Shown in pieces: positions 1 through 8,786 of a stretch of 44,651 nucleotides of DNA (its first letter is position 1; every line of letters starts with the position of its first letter). Origin of the DNA: Chloroflexota bacterium. Lineage in GTDB: Bacteria > Chloroflexota > Anaerolineae > Aggregatilineales > Phototrophicaceae. The translations under genes and the position numbers were made by a program. Location: NCBI GenBank assembly GCA_009841405.1, contig VXLV01000166.1:1-44651 (forward strand). Direction: 5' to 3'. The notes beneath the pieces were generated by a model, which searched no databases, was not told the DNA's origin, and saw only the letters and a list, made by a program, of their open reading frames with translations.

Positions 1-34
1 AACGAGGAATCTTTAGGAAAAGGATACGAAGCGC

Positions 35-2257
35 TTGAGCGAAATCAAAGCGGTCATCAGCGAATCCATCAAACGTATTGACGCGATGGGCAAGGTGACT
101 GGAGAGACCAGATACCCCGGCGACATCAATATCGACGGCCAGCTGTGGATGCGCGTGAAATTCAGCGAACGCGCCCACGCGCGCGTGCTTCGCGTCGACA
201 AGCGCGAAGCCGAAGCCCTGCCCGGCGTAGTCCGCGTATTCACCAGCCGCGATGTGCCGATCAACGAATATGGCCTGGTTATCAGAGATCAGCCGGTGCT
301 CTGCGGGCCCGGCGGCGAAAAGGCCGGAACTGATGTCGTCCGCTGCTACATGGATATGGTGGCCACAGTTGTCGCCGAGTCCGATGACATCGCCCGGCAA
401 GCGCTTGACTTCATCCAGGTCGAGTACCAAGACTTGCCCGCCGTTTTTGACCCGGACGACGCCATGGCCGATACCGCGCCGCAGCTGCATCCGGACTGCC
501 CTGGCAATCTCGTCACCCGGTATCGCATCCGCAAGGGCGATATGTCAGCCGGCTGGGCCGCTGCCGATGTGGTCGTGGAAGGCGAATACGAGACCACCTG
601 GCAAGAGCACGCCTACCTGCAGCCGGAAGCCGGTTTGTCCTACATAGATGAAGAAGAACGGGTCACGGTCATTGTCGCCGGGCAATGGACCCATGAAGAT
701 CAAGAACAAATCTGCCACGCCCTCAACCTGCCAGCCGACGCCGTGCGCGTGATCTATCCCGCCATCGGCGGCGCTTTCGGCGGGCGCGAGGATATGTCAG
801 TGCAGATCGTGCTGGCGCTCTCGACCTGGATGCTGCGGCGGCCGATCAAGATCCAGTGGAATCGCGAGGAGTCGATTCTTTATCATCACAAGCGCCATCC
901 GATCAAAGTGCGCGCGAAGTGGGGCGCGACCAAATCGGGCCTGATCACCGCGATTTACTCTGAAGTCATCGGCGATGCCGGCGCCTACAATTACACCTCG
1001 AACAAGGTGCTCGGCAACGCCCAACTTACGGCCGGCGGCCCCTACGAGACGCCAAACATCCACATTGACACCTACGCCGTCTATACCAATAACATCCCAT
1101 CGGGCGCGTTTCGCGGTTTCGGCGCGCCCCAGGCGCTCTTCGCGGCTGAAGGCCAAATGAATCGCCTGGCGGCGGCTCTCGGCATGGACCCGCTCGAGAT
1201 CCGGATGCTGAATACGATTCGCGAGGGCAGCCTGGGATCGGTCGACACGCCCTTCCCAAAAGGCGTAACCATGCCCCAGGTCTTCGCGGCTTGCGGGCGC
1301 GAGTCCTGGTGGCGCGAAACCGACGCCGGCTGGTCGCTGCAGCGCCCGCAGCAGCCCGCCGACGCGACCAAGCGGCGCGGCCGCGGCCTGGCCGGCGGCT
1401 TCAAAAATGTCGGCTTCAGCTTCGGCTTCCCCGAGCATTGCTGGGCGGGCATTGAGCTGCGCGGCAGCGCCGAAATCGAAAGCGTGATATTGTTTCACGC
1501 CGCGGCCGAGGTTGGCCAGGGCGCGCATACGGCTCTGATGCAGATGGCCGCCGATGCCGTTGGCGTTCAGTTTGACCAGGTGCGGCTAGTCGCCTCGGAT
1601 ACCGCCACCTCGGGCTCGGCCGGCAGCGCCTCGGCCTCGCGCCTCACATTTATGTCGGGAAACGCCATCCGCGGCGCGGCCGATATCGCCTTGCAGAAAT
1701 GGCACGATGAGGAACGGCCGGCTACCGGCGAATTCATGTATCGCCCGCCGCCAACCACCGCCTTTGATCCGCTGACGGGCAAAGCCGATCCCAATTTCGC
1801 TTATGGTTACGTCGCGGAAGCGGTGGAGGTCGAGGTCGATCTTGAGACCGGGCAGGCGCGCCTGCTGGAAGTCGTCTGCGCCAATGATGTCGGCAAGGTG
1901 ATTAATCCGCAGCAGTTGGAAGGGCAGATCGAAGGCGCGGTCGCGCAAGCGCAGGGCTACGCGCTGATGGAATATCTGGTGTCAAAGGAAGGCCGCATCT
2001 TGAATCCCTACCTTTCTACCTACCTCATTCCCACATCGCTTGATGTGCCGCCCAAGGTGAAATCAGTGATTCTGGAGCACCCCGATCCGATCGGGCCCTG
2101 GGGCGCGCGCGGTATGGCGGAAATGCCATTCTTGCCTTTGGCGCCCGCGATTGCCGCCGCCATCTTTGACGCAACCGGCGTTTGGGTGGACTCTCAACCG
2201 TTCACCGCCGAGAAAGTGGTGAAGGCCCTGCGCCGGCAAGGAATCGGCGCAATCTAG
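35..2257 (+). CDS. Molybdenum hydroxylase (xanthine dehydrogenase family), molybdopterin-binding large subunit
   Basis: This 740-residue protein is the Moco-binding subunit of a xanthine dehydrogenase/aldehyde oxidase family enzyme, which hydroxylates N-heterocycles or aldehydes using water. The N-terminal a/b hammerhead domain starts at SIKRIDAMGKVTGETRY. GGAFGGRED (about residues 247-255) is the conserved Moco-contacting loop. GARGMAEMPFLP near the C-terminus carries the probable catalytic Glu (about 696). The start is TTG, with AAAAGGA about 10 bases upstream. The FAD and [2Fe-2S] subunits that normally accompany it are not in the window and may lie upstream of base 1. The next gene encodes a YqeC-MocA-like maturation protein, which fits a molybdenum hydroxylase locus. 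Substrate cannot be read from the sequence. The family call is firm; xanthine versus another substrate is open. Confidence 0.9.
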   Translation: MSEIKAVISESIKRIDAMGKVTGETRYPGDINIDGQLWMRVKFSERAHARVLRVDKREAEALPGVVRVFTSRDVPINEYGLVIRDQPVLCGPGGEKAGTDVVRCYMDMVATVVAESDDIARQALDFIQVEYQDLPAVFDPDDAMADTAPQLHPDCPGNLVTRYRIRKGDMSAGWAAADVVVEGEYETTWQEHAYLQPEAGLSYIDEEERVTVIVAGQWTHEDQEQICHALNLPADAVRVIYPAIGGAFGGREDMSVQIVLALSTWMLRRPIKIQWNREESILYHHKRHPIKVRAKWGATKSGLITAIYSEVIGDAGAYNYTSNKVLGNAQLTAGGPYETPNIHIDTYAVYTNNIPSGAFRGFGAPQALFAAEGQMNRLAAALGMDPLEIRMLNTIREGSLGSVDTPFPKGVTMPQVFAACGRESWWRETDAGWSLQRPQQPADATKRRGRGLAGGFKNVGFSFGFPEHCWAGIELRGSAEIESVILFHAAAEVGQGAHTALMQMAADAVGVQFDQVRLVASDTATSGSAGSASASRLTFMSGNAIRGAADIALQKWHDEERPATGEFMYRPPPTTAFDPLTGKADPNFAYGYVAEAVEVEVDLETGQARLLEVVCANDVGKVINPQQLEGQIEGAVAQAQGYALMEYLVSKEGRILNPYLSTYLIPTSLDVPPKVKSVILEHPDPIGPWGARGMAEMPFLPLAPAIAAAIFDATGVWVDSQPFTAEKVVKALRRQGIGAI

Positions 2258-2341
2258 CTCCGCTCCGCCGCATTCGTGTTATCATTGCAAGATGAATCGC
2301 CGGTCACGGCCTGCGAAGCCCCGGCGGCTTGCGGAGAACTA

Positions 2342-3703
2342 ATGAAACTCGAAAAGGCATTTGACCTGAATCGCGGCGACGTCGTGTCCTTTATCGGCGC
2401 CGGCGGCAAGACCTCCTTGCTGGTTAGCCTGGGCTACGAATTGGCGGAGGCAGGATGGCGCGTGCTCGCGACCACAACGACACATTTGACTGAAGAACAG
2501 GTGGGGTTTTTCCCAGGCGCGCTGACGGCGGATGCCGACGCGTCCCTCATTTCCCAAGCCCTTAATGAGAGACAATTCGTCTTGCTCTTCGATGAAATCC
2601 GCGCGGGCCGCGTCTATGGACCGTCGCTCCAATGGACGAAGCAACTGCTTGATCGCGTTGATTCTGACATCTTGCTGGTCGAGGCCGATGACGCGCGGAA
2701 TTTGCCATTCAAAGCGCCGCGCCCGGGCGAGCCCAGGATTCCAGCGGAAACTTCGTTGGTCGTGTCTGTTGCTTCGCTGAGCGCATTGGGAAAGCCCCTG
2801 AATGCGGACCACATCTACAACCCCGGCGCGATGATCGACAAATACGGATTCGCCGAAAATAGCCCGGTGAAATCGCCCTGGTTGGCGCAGGTGCTGCGCG
2901 ATGAAGAGCTGGGCATGCGCGGCATTCCGGACGACTCCCGTGTGCTGGTCTATCTGAATCAGACGCCGGAACGCGGCTACATGCGCGGTCGCGCGCGTCT
3001 GATCGCGCGCCTAAGCCTCCAGAGCAAGCGCATCAGCGCGGTGGCGTTGGGTTCCGCGCGCGGCGCTGAACCAGTCCATGAAGTGCAGCGCCCGCTCGGC
3101 GCGCTGGTGCTCGCGGCCGCCGACGCGCACAGCGCCGGCCCGGCGGCAGTTCTGCGGCGGGGTGAACGCGGACGCGCGGCTCTGGCGCTTGTTACCGAAA
3201 AGGTCTTTCGCTCACGCATTGATCACGTTCGCGTGATTACCGGCCGTGGCGCCAGCGCCGCCCGCCAGGCCATACAGCATCTCGGCGCAACGGTCGAGCA
3301 TAACCCAGCCTGGAAGACTGGCGGCTTTGTGTCAGCCTTGCGAACGGGACTGCAATCCTTGCCCGAACATGTTGCGGCCGTGCTTGTGCTGCCCGGCGAT
3401 CAAGCCCAACTCCAGCCGAAGACAATCCATCAACTTATGACGCTATACGCCCGAGGCGAGGGCGAATTTCTTATTCCGCGCTATCGCGGTCGCTCCGGCC
3501 ATCCGGTTCTGATCGGACAGCGGCATTGGCCCGACATCCTCAAGATGCCCAGCCATTTCGGCTTTTCGGCGATCGCCGAGCGCTTCGCAACTTCCATCAC
3601 TTACCTGGATGTGGATAGCGATTGCGTCTTGCGCAAAGGGGAATCGCCGAACGCGCGCCGACTGCTGAGCTTGACCGGCAGCGTCAGATTCCGCGGCCGC
3701 TAG
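2342..3703 (+). CDS. YqeC-like / MocA-like fusion protein, molybdenum hydroxylase maturation
   Basis: This 453-residue protein combines two families. Residues 1 to about 230 match YqeC, the accessory protein of (often selenium-dependent) molybdenum hydroxylases, with a P-loop-like FIGAGGKTSLL (17-27) and ATTTTHL. The C-terminal part, from about residue 253, resembles MocA (CTP:molybdopterin cytidylyltransferase), with VRVITGRGA, VLVLPGDQAQL, RGRSGHPVLI and FSAIAERF. The MocA loop that should read LAAGxSxRMGxxK is instead LVLAAADAHSAGPAAV (about 255-270), so the nucleotide-binding signature is missing and transferase activity is doubtful. I chose ATG 2342 because GGAGAA lies just upstream; an in-frame GTG at 2276 would add 22 residues. 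It follows the hydroxylase gene by 84 bases. Its stop overlaps that of the convergent channel gene in a CTAG tetranucleotide. Confidence 0.8.
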   Translation: MKLEKAFDLNRGDVVSFIGAGGKTSLLVSLGYELAEAGWRVLATTTTHLTEEQVGFFPGALTADADASLISQALNERQFVLLFDEIRAGRVYGPSLQWTKQLLDRVDSDILLVEADDARNLPFKAPRPGEPRIPAETSLVVSVASLSALGKPLNADHIYNPGAMIDKYGFAENSPVKSPWLAQVLRDEELGMRGIPDDSRVLVYLNQTPERGYMRGRARLIARLSLQSKRISAVALGSARGAEPVHEVQRPLGALVLAAADAHSAGPAAVLRRGERGRAALALVTEKVFRSRIDHVRVITGRGASAARQAIQHLGATVEHNPAWKTGGFVSALRTGLQSLPEHVAAVLVLPGDQAQLQPKTIHQLMTLYARGEGEFLIPRYRGRSGHPVLIGQRHWPDILKMPSHFGFSAIAERFATSITYLDVDSDCVLRKGESPNARRLLSLTGSVRFRGR

Positions 3704-5772
3704 CCGCCTTCCTGCTGATCTATCAATTCGCGAATCATATCGCGCGACCAGACTCCGGTCGAGGAGGCGTCGATGTTGAGGCGAAGCGTTGCCGGGCGTT
3801 TGTTCTTCTCGCCCGTGGCTTTGGCGCGCATCTCATCAAAGTACTGCATCGGCGTGATGACGATCAGCACCTCATAGGGCTGAATCACGTAATCGAGCGG
3901 CGGCGCGTATTCAAAGCCCAATCCATCGGCCAGCCTGATGCCAACCACTCCGGCGTGATAGCGCATCGAAAGCGCCAATTCTCTGATGGTGCGGCCGATC
4001 CAGGGCGAATCATTCTCCATGTACAACTCGGCCGTTTCCAGTCCAGTGATCTCATTATAAAGCACGTGCTGCAAAAAATTGGCGATCTCGGGCCGCGTGG
4101 TCGACAGCAGCACAAATTGCGCCGCGACGTGAAAGGGACTGACGACGCGGTCCGCGCCGGATCGTTTCAGTTTCTCGATCATATCGTCCGTGGTGGCGGT
4201 AACCGAAATCAGCAGCGACTTGCTGATGCTCCGCGCCGAAAGCACGGTCAGCACAGCAGCGGCTTTATCTTGCATCGAAATCATGATCGCCTGCGCCCGG
4301 TTGGCGCCGGCCAGCTTCAAGACGTCTTCGCTGGTGGGGTTGCCGTGGATCACGCAGAAGCCGCGCTGAAGCCAACTCCCCGCCAGCGTTGCGTCGCTGG
4401 TGAGCAGCACAAAGGGCCGTGACGGATCCAGAAAGCGCACCGCGCTCTGAATGATGTGATCGTTTCCACAGATCACGAAATGCTTGGACATCCCCTCAAT
4501 CTGGGCGATGCACTCCGGCAAGCTCATGATCTTGTCCAGGCTTTTGCTCTCACGTGGCGGCACAAGCCGCTGGAAGGTCGTAAAGCGCATGTCGCTCCGC
4601 CTGGCCGGGCGGCACTGATTCTGCAACACCGGAATCATCGGCCCGGGCGCAACGCCCAGCAGAATCTCATACTCGCGCAGAACCCGCCCGCCGCTCGGCG
4701 CGTGCGCAAAGTCGCCGTCCTCTAGCCGGATGCCGATGATCCCGGCGTTGTACTGCTCTCGCAACCTCAAGTCGCCAATGCGCTTGCCGATCCAGGGCGA
4801 GTCGTCTTCCAATTCCAACTGCGTGATCTGATGATGCGTCTCCTGATCGAACAAGATGCTATTGAAGAAATCGTTGACCGCCGGCCGCAGCGTCGCGCTG
4901 TTGAGAAACTGCGAGGCGACTTCGTAGGGCGCCAGCACCACGTTGGCGCCGGCCTTGATCATCTTTTGCTTCAAGTCTTCTTCGACCGCGGCCGCAGTGA
5001 TGTACAAACGCGGGTCCAGGTTGCGCGCCGTCAAAACGGTTAGCAAGCTTTCAGTATCCTGATTCAGCATGACCATGATCGCCCGGGCGCGGGTGACGCC
5101 GGCCGCCCGCAGCGAGTCGTCATCGGTCGGGTCGCCATCGATCACCAGAATGCCGGCGCTGCGCAAGCGCTCCGCGTATTCTTCGTCTTCAGTGACCACC
5201 ACAATCAGGTCCAGCAGGGTCGTATGCTCGACGACTAGATTGTGAAATAAATGGAAGAGCTTGCCGACCAGGCGATGCGCGGCCGTAAAGCGCCCGGTAG
5301 TGGGATGGCCGATTATCCGCCGCAGCAGCGACCCGATTGGCCGATACGAGGCATCCTGTAGCTGCGCCCGGCGGATTTCGGCGCCATGCAACACGTAGCC
5401 GATGGTCTTGTCGACCAACTCGCCCGTACCGCAAAGGATGTAATGGTTAGTGAGCCGTTTAATCTTCTGCCGCAAGCGAAAGTTGCGCCGCCTCGCCATC
5501 GCGTCCGGGCTGAATAGCAGCGCGAACGATGACGACAAAAAGAATGCCAGCGCGCCCAAACCGGCGAATACCAATCCCAGCGTAAATACGCGCCCGATTT
5601 CAGTCGTTGGAACAACATCGCCGTAGCCGATAGTCGTCAAGGTGATGATGGTCAAGTAGACGGCTTCGAACAGGGATTTGCCCTCGAAGACCATGTAGCC
5701 GGCAATGCCGATTGGCACAATGATCAAGATCAGAATTGTCGCGGCGCGAAATTGTCTTCGGACGTCGTTCAA
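3700..5772 (-). CDS. Potassium channel with tandem RCK (TrkA-N/TrkA-C) domains
   Basis: This 690-residue membrane protein has one 2TM/1-pore unit. TM1 is at about 10-28, the selectivity filter TTIGYGD at 46-52, and TM2 at about 60-87. Two cytoplasmic RCK modules follow, each a Rossmann TrkA-N part (HYILCGTGELVDKT; HFVICGNDHIIQSAV) plus a TrkA-C part (SPWIGKRIGDLRLREQYNAG; SPWIGRTIRELALSMRYHAG). It should form a ligand-gated K+ channel in the cytoplasmic membrane; MthK and GsuK are relatives. The first Rossmann fold has an extra segment of roughly 45 residues after its first helix. The reading frame stays open to 5955, but I start at TTG 5772, after AGGGGTAAGG and before the hydrophobic segment. 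Longer starts would run into punA on the other strand. Gating ligand unknown. Confidence 0.88.
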   Translation of the reverse strand: MNDVRRQFRAATILILIIVPIGIAGYMVFEGKSLFEAVYLTIITLTTIGYGDVVPTTEIGRVFTLGLVFAGLGALAFFLSSSFALLFSPDAMARRRNFRLRQKIKRLTNHYILCGTGELVDKTIGYVLHGAEIRRAQLQDASYRPIGSLLRRIIGHPTTGRFTAAHRLVGKLFHLFHNLVVEHTTLLDLIVVVTEDEEYAERLRSAGILVIDGDPTDDDSLRAAGVTRARAIMVMLNQDTESLLTVLTARNLDPRLYITAAAVEEDLKQKMIKAGANVVLAPYEVASQFLNSATLRPAVNDFFNSILFDQETHHQITQLELEDDSPWIGKRIGDLRLREQYNAGIIGIRLEDGDFAHAPSGGRVLREYEILLGVAPGPMIPVLQNQCRPARRSDMRFTTFQRLVPPRESKSLDKIMSLPECIAQIEGMSKHFVICGNDHIIQSAVRFLDPSRPFVLLTSDATLAGSWLQRGFCVIHGNPTSEDVLKLAGANRAQAIMISMQDKAAAVLTVLSARSISKSLLISVTATTDDMIEKLKRSGADRVVSPFHVAAQFVLLSTTRPEIANFLQHVLYNEITGLETAELYMENDSPWIGRTIRELALSMRYHAGVVGIRLADGLGFEYAPPLDYVIQPYEVLIVITPMQYFDEMRAKATGEKNKRPATLRLNIDASSTGVWSRDMIRELIDQQEGG

Positions 5773-5917
5773 GCGCCTTACCCCTGTTGAGCCGGTTCCA
5801 GCAACGCCTTCATTATATCGGAGAACGCCGACTTGTGATAAGATGACCCTAACGTGCGCGGCGAATCGAGCCGCTCGCGAAGTTCGCCTACCGAACGCAG
5901 AAAGAAGGGAGCGACTC

Positions 5918-6757
5918 TTGAACCAGCGCGAGGCATTTACGCGCGCGGCGGACACCGTACGAGAGCGCGCGAATCTGCAACCGACGATTGGCCTGGTCCT
6001 TGGTTCGGGCTTGGGCGGCCTGGCTGACGAGCTCGGGAACCGAACCGTCGTCCCCTACGAAGATATCCCCGGCTGGCCGGTCTCTACTGTTCACGGCCAT
6101 CAGGGCAATCTGGTCATTGGCGAACTGGAAGGGCAGGTTGTGGCCGCGCAGCAAGGGCGCGCTCACTTCTACGAAGGCTACAGCCTGGCGCAAGTCACAT
6201 TCCCGATTCGCGTCATGAAAGAGCTCGGCATCGACACGGTGATTCTGACGAATGCCGCCGGCGGCGTCAACCCGGCTTACGCGGTCGGCGATCTGATGCT
6301 GCTGGAAGACCATATCAGCTTGCCGGGCATGGTCGGCGCCAATCCCCTCATGGGCCCCAACGATGATGAACTCGGCGAGCGCTTCGTCGGCGTCGCCCAG
6401 GCTTATGACCGGCGTTTGCGTCGTTGCGCGCTGGAGGTGGCGCGCGCCCATGACATTCCGCTGCACAGCGGCGTCTACTTTGGCTTGTCCGGGCCATCCT
6501 TTGAAACGCCCGCCGAGATCCGCATGATCCGCATCCTGGGCGGGGATACCGTCGGCATGTCGACCGTGCACGAAGTGCTGGTGGCGCGCCACGGCGGCAT
6601 GCGCGTCATGGCTTGCTCGGGCGTGACCAATGTCGCAATTGACGCCGTCGATAGCGACTTCGAAACCAATCACCTCGAGGTTCTTGAGGCGGCCGAGATC
6701 ATAGTGCCGCGCCTCACCACCATCCTGAAGGGCGTGCTAAACAACTTTCCGGCATGA
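5918..6757 (+). CDS. punA: Purine nucleoside phosphorylase (inosine/guanosine type)
   Basis: This 279-residue cytosolic enzyme of the trimeric PNP family converts inosine or guanosine plus phosphate to the base plus ribose-1-phosphate (purine salvage). Visible family blocks are the phosphate-binding LVLGSGLGGL, VHGHQGNLVIGEL, GRAHFYEGY, the TNAAGGVN motif, the base-site YFGLSGPSFETPAEIR, VGMSTVHEV and GVTNVA. I start at TTG 5918, preceded by AAGGGAG about 7 bases upstream, which gives the normal family length; an upstream in-frame ATG at 5705 lies inside the divergent channel gene and has no similarity to PNP. Its TGA overlaps the ATG of the next gene (ATGA), suggesting translational coupling. 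Confidence 0.95.
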   Translation: MNQREAFTRAADTVRERANLQPTIGLVLGSGLGGLADELGNRTVVPYEDIPGWPVSTVHGHQGNLVIGELEGQVVAAQQGRAHFYEGYSLAQVTFPIRVMKELGIDTVILTNAAGGVNPAYAVGDLMLLEDHISLPGMVGANPLMGPNDDELGERFVGVAQAYDRRLRRCALEVARAHDIPLHSGVYFGLSGPSFETPAEIRMIRILGGDTVGMSTVHEVLVARHGGMRVMACSGVTNVAIDAVDSDFETNHLEVLEAAEIIVPRLTTILKGVLNNFPA

Positions 6758-7545
6758 CCGCTGTAATCGCTCTCATTGATCAGATCGCCATCGGCATCTA
6801 TTTTCTGATTCTTGCGGGCATCCTTTTTGCGCTCAGACGCTTCCTGTTGCAGGGAGAAGAATACCGCTCCTCCTATTTCGAGCTCGAGCGCGACCTGGCG
6901 CGCTACCGGCGCATGAACGCCGTCACCTTCATCGTCTTGCTCCTGGAATTGGCGATCATCGTCATCGGCATTCAACTGGTGGTCGTGCCGGAACTCCTCG
7001 CCGACCGCCGGATTGAGGCGCTGCTGGCGGAGACCCGGGCGGAAGACGGCGTCTTTGAAACGCCGGTCCCGGCGGCGCCGGCCGAAAGCCTCGGCATTGA
7101 TCCGGTCGCGCTGCCGCGTTCCATCGATACCGGCAATCAGCTTCGGGCTACCCCCTTGCCGACGCCCACGCCGGTGGGCACAATCATTCCGGCCGATCCC
7201 GCGCTTGGCTGCGATTCGCCGGAAGCGCAACTGGTCATCCCCGGCAATGGCATGCGCGTTTTCCAGCCGGTGCCAGTGGTCGGCACGGTCTTCACAGATC
7301 AGTTCTCGTACGCTTCGATCGAGATCAATGGCCCCAGCACCAACGGCAACTTCCAACTGATTGACGACCAACCCTCAGAAGTTCGCGAATCTGAAGAGTT
7401 TAGCCTGTTCGTGCCGGCGGGCTACGAGTCCGGCGAATACCAATTTCGCCTGATGGTGTATGACATCACGAATACGCTTAAGGCCTCGTGCCTGGTCCAT
7501 ATCTATATCTCCGAGCCGCTGCCAACGTTGACGCCCAGCCGCTAA
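6754..7545 (+). CDS. Membrane-anchored protein of unknown function with extracytoplasmic beta domain
   Basis: I do not recognise this 263-residue protein. It has two clear hydrophobic helices (about 8-28 and 55-79) separated by a charged cytoplasmic loop rich in Glu/Arg/Tyr. A Pro/Ala-rich linker containing TPLPTPTPVGT follows (about 129-139). The C-terminal part (about 150-255) looks all-beta and Ig-like (VFQPVPVVGTVF, FSYASIEINGP, YQFRLMVYDIT) and should lie outside the membrane. It has Cys at 153 and near 248 that might pair. It overlaps punA by four bases and is probably co-transcribed, but no functional link is evident. Thr/Pro linkers of this type are frequent in exported Chloroflexota proteins. 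Confidence 0.75.
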   Translation: MTAVIALIDQIAIGIYFLILAGILFALRRFLLQGEEYRSSYFELERDLARYRRMNAVTFIVLLLELAIIVIGIQLVVVPELLADRRIEALLAETRAEDGVFETPVPAAPAESLGIDPVALPRSIDTGNQLRATPLPTPTPVGTIIPADPALGCDSPEAQLVIPGNGMRVFQPVPVVGTVFTDQFSYASIEINGPSTNGNFQLIDDQPSEVRESEEFSLFVPAGYESGEYQFRLMVYDITNTLKASCLVHIYISEPLPTLTPSR

Positions 7546-7616
7546 ACGCCGGCCAGGTCTTCGGGGCTGCGGATTCCGACTAACCTTTGTCTATCGAGAG
7601 TGAAGCGGAACGGCGC

Positions 7617-8786
7617 TCAATCGCGGATTTCACGTACCTTGCGGTTGACGCGCCGGCGCCAGCGCCGTGAACGCGACCGCCAGCGGGCGATGCGGTACTG
7701 AACGTGGCGCCGCTGCCGATTGAGCATCGAACCCTGCTGCGCGCTCGGCTGCGGCACGCCCCAGCGGATTAACATGGCGGCCCAGGTCAAGCCGCCGCCG
7801 AAGCCCACCAGGGCGATGTGATCCTTGTCCTGGATGCGCTGCTGCTCAATCGCCTCGCATAACGCAATCGGAATCGACGCCGCCGAAGTATTGCCGTAGC
7901 GCTCAAGATTGCTCATGAACTTGTCTGCATCAAGGCCCAGCTTGCGCGCGGCCGCCTGCAAGATGCGCCGATTGGCTTGATGCGGGATCACCAGGTCGAT
8001 GTCATTGGTCTCAATGCCGGCCGCCGCGCAGGTCTGCTCGATGCTCTCGCTAATGACGCGCGTGGCAAAACGGAATACTTCGCTGCCGGCCATATACATC
8101 TTGTAGAGTTTGGCGCCGTTCGCGCCGGCGCGCGATTCATCCGCGTCTATGCTGCCGACGCTGGGAATGGCGAGCAAGTCGCTGCCGGCCCCGTCCGAGC
8201 GCAACACGCTGGATAGCACGCCGCCCGGCGCCGGGCTGGCCTGCAATACCACTGCTCCCGCGCCATCGCCGAACAGAATGCAGGTGCTGCGATCCTGCCA
8301 ATCCAGAATGCGGCTCATGGTCTCGGCGCCAATCACCAGCGCCGCCTGAATCGAACCGGCGCGGATGGAATCGGCCGCCATATTGAGCGCGTATACGAAG
8401 CCGGAGCAGGCCGCGCTGAGGTCGAAAGCGCCCGCCTCGTGCGCATTCAGCCAATCCTGGACGAGGCTGGCCGTGCTGGGGAAAATGTTCTCCGGCGTCG
8501 ATGTCGCGACTACGATGAGGTCGAGATCAGTAGGCAGAATGTCGGCGACTTCCAGCGCCTGCTGCGCCGCCTTGTACGCCAGGGTCGCGGTCGACTCGCC
8601 TTCGTCGGCGATGTATCGCTGCCGTATGCCAGTACGCGCGAATATCCAGTCGTCGTTGGTGTCGACAAATGTAGACAACTCGTCATTGGTCAAGACCGAT
8701 GCCGGCGCCGCCATGCCCCAGCCAACAACGTGGGCGTGGCGCTCCGTCTCGTCATTCTTCTGGACGCCGCTACTGAAGGTTGCCAT
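7617..8786 (-). CDS. fabH: 3-oxoacyl-ACP synthase III (KAS III), with basic C-terminal tail
   Basis: This 389-residue thiolase-fold enzyme condenses acyl-CoA with malonyl-ACP to start fatty acid synthesis. The catalytic triad is visible as C127 (AACSGF), H269 (PHQANRRI) and N299 (GNTSAASIP); GFGGGLTWAAMLIRWG marks the usual C-terminal strand. Normal FabH ends near residue 345. Here about 44 residues follow, with roughly 15 Arg among the last 34 (for example RSRSRRWRRR), which is unusual. The ATG at 8786 lies inside the end of fabF (17-base overlap), so the two are translated together; a TTG at 8804 would add six residues and has no clear ribosome site. No acpP, fabD or fabG is adjacent. Confidence 0.93.
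   Translation of the reverse strand: MATFSSGVQKNDETERHAHVVGWGMAAPASVLTNDELSTFVDTNDDWIFARTGIRQRYIADEGESTATLAYKAAQQALEVADILPTDLDLIVVATSTPENIFPSTASLVQDWLNAHEAGAFDLSAACSGFVYALNMAADSIRAGSIQAALVIGAETMSRILDWQDRSTCILFGDGAGAVVLQASPAPGGVLSSVLRSDGAGSDLLAIPSVGSIDADESRAGANGAKLYKMYMAGSEVFRFATRVISESIEQTCAAAGIETNDIDLVIPHQANRRILQAAARKLGLDADKFMSNLERYGNTSAASIPIALCEAIEQQRIQDKDHIALVGFGGGLTWAAMLIRWGVPQPSAQQGSMLNRQRRHVQYRIARWRSRSRRWRRRVNRKVREIRD

Noticed and set aside
797..1528. A 243-codon open frame opposite the molybdenum hydroxylase gene
   Set aside because: Antisense shadow; the plus-strand gene has clear family motifs throughout this interval.
3622..4422. A 266-codon plus-strand frame opposite the channel gene
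   Set aside because: Shadow of the RCK region; rich in His/Arg/Gly with no family pattern.
5230..5247. TTGTGAAATAAATGGAAG, a third Rex-like sequence
   Set aside because: The left half matches, but the right half lacks ACAA, and it lies deep inside the channel coding region.
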